Shown here: positions 51,987 to 64,000 of the stretch, in pieces
Numbering within the stretch: the first letter of the stretch is position 1
How the letters are laid out: the number at the start of each line of letters is the position of its first letter
DNA from: Phoebastria nigripes
Lineage: Eukaryota; Chordata; Aves; Procellariiformes; Diomedeidae
Length of the DNA stretch: 64,000 nt
Assembly (NCBI GenBank): GCA_035582835.1
Contig: JAYKAV010003110.1
Location: forward strand, 1,693,794-1,757,793
Direction of reading: 5' to 3'
Program-made: the position numbers and the translations under genes
The notes under the pieces: generated by a model
The model's database searches: none
Told to the model about the DNA's origin: nothing
Seen by the model: the letters and a program-made list of their open reading frames with translations, nothing else

Positions 51987-52280
51987 GGAGGGCGCCACCG
52001 CCCGGAGGGGGCCTTGCACGCATGCCCGGTCCGGCCGTTAAAAGCCCTCTCTCCGCGCATGCTCAGGCTGCCGGGCCTGCTGCTGGCACTGTGCCCGGTC
52101 CCGCCTCCCCGCCCGGTGCGCACGTCCGTGGGGGAGCCCTGCCCTTTCTCCGCCTGCGGCCGCGCCGCCCGCCCTTAAGCTGGCGCGGCGCAGTCCTGGC
52201 GGTGCCGCGGGGCTCCGCCGGGCGCGGGCAGGCCGTTTTCCCCGGGGCCACCTTAACGAGGCAGCGGGCGCGCGCGCGTT

Positions 52281-52293
52281 CCGGAAGCGGAAG
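52281..52293 (+). promoter_or_regulatory. ETS/GABP-like tandem site
   Basis: CCGGAAGCGGAAG has two GGAA cores six bases apart, on the SRP54 side of the island. Such sites commonly lie at start sites of TATA-less genes. Confidence 0.5.
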
Positions 52294-52299
52294 CGAGCC

Positions 52300-52460
52300 G
52301 GGGCCTGCGGGGTGAGGGCGAGTGGTGACGTTTCTCTGGTCGGCGGGTAGCGGCGGCCGGTGGTGTCTCGCGGTTGCCCGCGGCGGCTGCGGAGCGCTGG
52401 GCGGCCTCGCCGCGGCGGGCTGGGCTGGGCTCCGCCCGCAGGCCGCGCGCCGCGCTCCCG
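52300..52460 (+). other. SRP54: SRP54 non-coding exon 1
   Basis: 5'UTR exon within the CpG island, ending at the strong donor CTCCCG|GTGAGTG (GT at 52461). The 5' boundary is a guess just downstream of the ETS-like pair. Its existence is inferred because exon 2 begins with an acceptor 31 bases before the start codon. Confidence 0.6.
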
Positions 52461-55400
52461 GTGAGTGTTCGGGCTGCCGCCGCCACTGGCGCGAAGCGGG
52501 ACCGCGACCGGCCGCGGTTTCTCGGGGTGGGGCGGGGGCCCTCAGCCCAACCCCGGCGGTGCTGCGGAGGGGAGGGCGGGCATCCGGACCCTGTCAGCCC
52601 CGGGGAACGGACGGCGGGTCTGCCCTCCGGCAGCCCGGGCGGCGGCCGGGCCGGAGCCTCCGGTCTGCCGAAGCGCTGCTTGGCTGCGCCGCCTCGGCCG
52701 CGAAGGAGCGGAGCTCTGGAGCTGCTGGGCGAGCCGCGGCTGTCCGCGTTACCGGGACGGGACTGCCCCTCCCGGTGCCTGGCCCGTTGGGTGTGGCCAG
52801 CTCGGGATGCACAGGGGGGAAGGCAGGGGCCGGGCACGAATCTAAGGCTGTGCCTTCACCGTTTCTTTCCTTTTCGTGGAAGCGAGGTCTTCAGGCCATA
52901 GGCAGGATAGCCGGTCCCTGCTGCGGCTCTGGGGGTGCCTTCCTGTCCCTCTGTCAGATAATTTTGGAAGGTGGAAACTAGTAAGCTGGGGTTGGGTGTT
53001 GCTATTTCCACCTGTGAATCAGCCTTTTTTTCGGTTATAGTATTAGACTTTCAGCAGATCCTAACCCGTGTATGTATATATTTAGCATAACTTTATTGTA
53101 CAGACTTTTAAGTATCTGCTTTGCTTATTATCTTTTAAACAGCTGTTATCTTTTAAAATAGCTGTTTAAACAGCTGTTACCTTTTTTAAATTCTGTGCAT
53201 TAAAGAGTACTGCTAGTTTAGCTAGACAAATTTTGTTTAGAGGTTTATATTAGATGGATAGGCAGGGATAGGCAGTCTGCCTCTTCAGAGTTGTTTCACT
53301 GCTGTTTTGCTATGGCTTAAACAAACCCCACTACTTCTGCTGCCCCTTTATTCCTGAAGTGCTTGCCTTTCAGCAGCAAGTGAAGCAGTCCTGGGACTCT
53401 GTGCAGTAGAATGGTGACCTGGGAGCTCAGTGCGAGGTGCCCAGGCTGCTTCTCCTGAAGGCAGCTCAGACTGCGTAGAGATCATGGTCTTGCTCAGCAC
53501 GAGGCCTGCTTGATACAGCCTGGCTTGTTTACTGTGGGGCCCTGCCAGATTTAAACCTGTTCGGTGCATTTGTGGAGTGCTGCATCAAAGCTAAAAAGCT
53601 CTTCCAGAACTACAGATGCTCTGAACGCAGCATATACACATTCTGCAGTGCAGTCACTGCTAATGCCCTTCTGGCTACCTGCCAACCCAAGTTGGCTACC
53701 TGCTAAGACAGCTTATGTGTCTTTCTGTCTGTAGTGTGGCTCACAACTTGGATGGACTATACATGAAAAGTGACATTAATTTCTGTACTTTGCATCCCTT
53801 AGTAATTCTAATGGCTTATAAATCCTTAATGTGCTAGAGAAAGCAGTTGATATTAAGATGCTTAAACTCATCCCCTTAGCATAGTGTTTGCATTATTCTA
53901 TTGCAAGGCTGTTGGAAGAAGCTTTTGGCGTTCTGTAGTGGAAACATTTGTTTATTGGGACATAATTAACTTTCTGTATTTGGAGATCTGTAGAACTCCG
54001 GAAACTAATTTTAAATATTGAGTGTTCACCTGGCTGTTGTATGTTGGTCATCCTATCAAATTTCTTAGCTCTCATGTCCAAGTGTTCTTGTTAAGTTTTG
54101 TCCGTGGCTGCAGTTTTAGCAGCTCAAAGCTTACTGAGGTGCAATGCTATTTTTAAAGGTGGTTTGGTTTTTTTTTTTGCGTTAGTGTGATTTTCATGGG
54201 AAACGAGCTTGAAAAACATTTTGAACATCTGTTTTGCTGACACCCTTTGGTAGATCATATTGATGATAATGCTTTTTCAGAATTATTCTGCAAGAATGTG
54301 ACTTGTATGCCCCGTAAGGAAAACTTGGGAGTTTTCCCGTTTCGGATGTCATATAGAAGTCCTCTTCCAGCAAAGTAAGAACACATCTGTTAGTGATCTG
54401 CAAGTATTTTACAGGCTTCCTTACGAAGCATAGACTAATTTTTTTTATGAAATACCGAGATGGCATGGTAATGTATGTCACTTTGGAATTGCCTGTACAT
54501 AAAATCTACAATGTGTAAATATATTTATTTGCATCATTTGCTATATCTGAGGCCTGTACTTAGACTGAATTTATTTATCCTACATCTTCTGAAACTTGCA
54601 GAGACTTGGTTCTGTGTTGTGGCCTCAGTATCGGATGGGTTGGACTGACAGTTTGTTTTTTAGTTTTTTTAACCTGCCAACTTTGTGACAATATTAACTC
54701 TCAATTAGGCAAAGCAGTCAGGAGGTTGGCTTACATGGGTGACTTGTTTTATCTACTTTGGAATATATCTCTATAAGCCTTGCTTTTTGGGGCCTGTACA
54801 GCTAGTAAATCTCAGTGTGTATATAGTGAGCTGCTTTCTATCTTACCTAGGTTGGAGGCCTCTCTCTTAAATTAAGTAAGATTATAGCTAATGTTGTATT
54901 CCTCATTTTACTAAATGGATCAGCCTTTCTTGTCTGTTTTCTTCTCTACCCATTTGAGGGGGGAGGGTGGAGAAGTCCAGAAAACCTTGAAAACTGTCAG
55001 CTGCTTTCATTAGAGGCTCACATTATTGGGAAGTTTGCTTTCAGTTCTGAAAGGAGGAACTCAAATGTGAGATTGTGAATTCAGCTATCAGCAAGGGAGT
55101 AGTTTCAGTTGGGTACAAGAAAACAACTGTGAAATTGGAAGATAAACAAGAAGAATCTCAAGCGCTCCATTTCAACAGTAACTATGGTGTTGCAATTTTT
55201 TTGCTTTTTAGACAAATTTTGGTTTGCCCTTTTTCAGAATTTGAGATTGCTGTTTCTGCCATGTGTTCTGAATATCTTGCAACCTTGTATAGGCGGTGGA
55301 GTGGTTTGCATCGTCTAGTCAACATGCTATAGCCTTCAGAAATTAAGTTTTTATGGTTTCCTAACTATAAGTTGCGTTATGCTTTAGGCTTGTATGTCTA

Positions 55401-55809
55401 CTGATCTACAAAGATCATACTGTCTTTGCAGTATGCAGAGCTTCTAGGCTATTCTGCTTGATTTTATTCTGTCATGTAGCATATTGCTGATAAGAACATA
55501 AAAAGCAGTTAGCATTCTTTCTGGAAGTCTGTCTGGACTGTTTTTTCATGGTGAATTCAATGCACAAATATTCCAGACAGTGAAATGCTTCCTAATTGCA
55601 GGGTGGTATCTCTATTTTTAAGTAGGCCATCAGGATAGTGTAAAATTAACTTCAGGCCAGTAGTTGCTAAAAATAACTCTAAAAAAAGTAAAACTTGTGT
55701 GCTTTCTGGAATGCAAAGCAGGTTTCTTAACCCAAAAGATACTGGAATAACTAATTTGCAAAGGCATAGCTTCAACTAGTTTTAAAATTAATTTTTAATT
55801 GTTTTCCAG
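52461..55809 (+). other. SRP54: SRP54 intron 1
   Basis: About 3.3 kb. It begins in the CpG island and becomes AT-rich. It contains a perfect 16-bp palindrome at 53160-53175 and a T-run near 54170. No repeat family or exon is recognised. Confidence 0.65.
53134..53179. repeat. Direct repeat and perfect palindrome
   Basis: TTTAAACAGCTGTTA occurs at 53134-53148 and 53165-53179. The second copy overlaps the perfect 16-base palindrome AGCTGTTTAAACAGCT (53160-53175), which contains CAGCTG E-box cores. Confidence 0.75.

Positions 55810-64000
<8,191 letters not shown>

Larger units (their letters stand above)
51200..52860. promoter_or_regulatory. CpG island, shared bidirectional promoter of SRP54 and the methyltransferase
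   Basis: About 1.6 kb of GC- and CpG-rich DNA holding both first exons. The methyltransferase donor is at 51779 (leftward) and the SRP54 donor at 52461 (rightward), so the transcripts start within about 0.5 kb of each other and diverge. Visible motifs are an NRF1-like TGCGCATGCG at 51977-51986 with a second GCGCATGC at 52055-52062, CACGTG E-boxes at 51824-51829 and 51903-51908, and an ETS-like CCGGAAGCGGAAG at 52281-52293. No TATA box is apparent. This is typical of housekeeping divergent promoters. The long open frames inside, including 324 codons at 51067-52041, come from GC content and stop-codon scarcity. Confidence 0.8.

Noticed and set aside
51067..52041. 324-codon open frame on the plus strand, the longest in the window
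   Set aside because: It lies wholly in the CpG island, is made of Pro, Ala, Arg and Gly, has similar long frames on the other strand, and crosses the methyltransferase first exon. GC content explains it.
52253..52981. Open frames of 126-219 codons on both strands
   Set aside because: GC-driven frames over SRP54 exon 1 and the start of intron 1, with no family resemblance.

Overview
The window looks like avian nuclear DNA. It carries split genes with GT/AG introns, two isolated CpG islands in an AT-rich background, a decayed CR1-type LINE and several very old amniote repeats. The recognised gene, SRP54, is nearly identical to its vertebrate orthologues. There is no operon structure and there are no bacterial genes. 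Four isolated N positions (18055, 37818, 46205, 57791) show that it is a genome assembly.

Layout. (1) 1-3.1 kb has no supported exon. (2) 3.2-3.8 kb is a CpG island with a minus-strand splice donor, probably the promoter and first exon of a gene transcribed off the left edge. By vertebrate synteny BAZ1A is the best guess, but no coding exon is seen. (3) 3.8-28.6 kb is mostly non-coding, with one well-formed candidate exon on the plus strand (7138-7246), microsatellites, ancient repeats and hairpins. (4) 28.7-51.8 kb on the minus strand is a complete multi-exon gene for a putative SAM-dependent methyltransferase of about 273 residues. It was assembled here from eight coding exons whose splice phases all agree. 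I do not recognise an established symbol for it. (5) 51.2-52.9 kb is a large CpG island with NRF1-like, E-box and ETS-like motifs, probably a shared bidirectional promoter. (6) 52.3 kb to the right edge on the plus strand is SRP54: a non-coding first exon and eight coding exons covering the N domain and most of the GTPase (G) domain, about 262 of roughly 504 residues. The rest lies beyond the window.

The two supported genes are head to head with a few hundred bases between their first exons, so they are probably transcribed from the same island. SRP54 is the GTPase subunit of the signal recognition particle and sends signal-peptide-bearing ribosomes to the ER. The methyltransferase's substrate cannot be read from the sequence; sharing a promoter suggests housekeeping expression, not a shared biochemical role.

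The most interesting items are the unnamed methyltransferase, with its atypical SAM motif I, Cys-rich N-terminal half and ambiguous start codon under an overlapping upstream ORF, and the isolated 7.1-kb exon candidate. Most open reading frames in the window, including the longest one (51067-52041), are chance or GC-driven.
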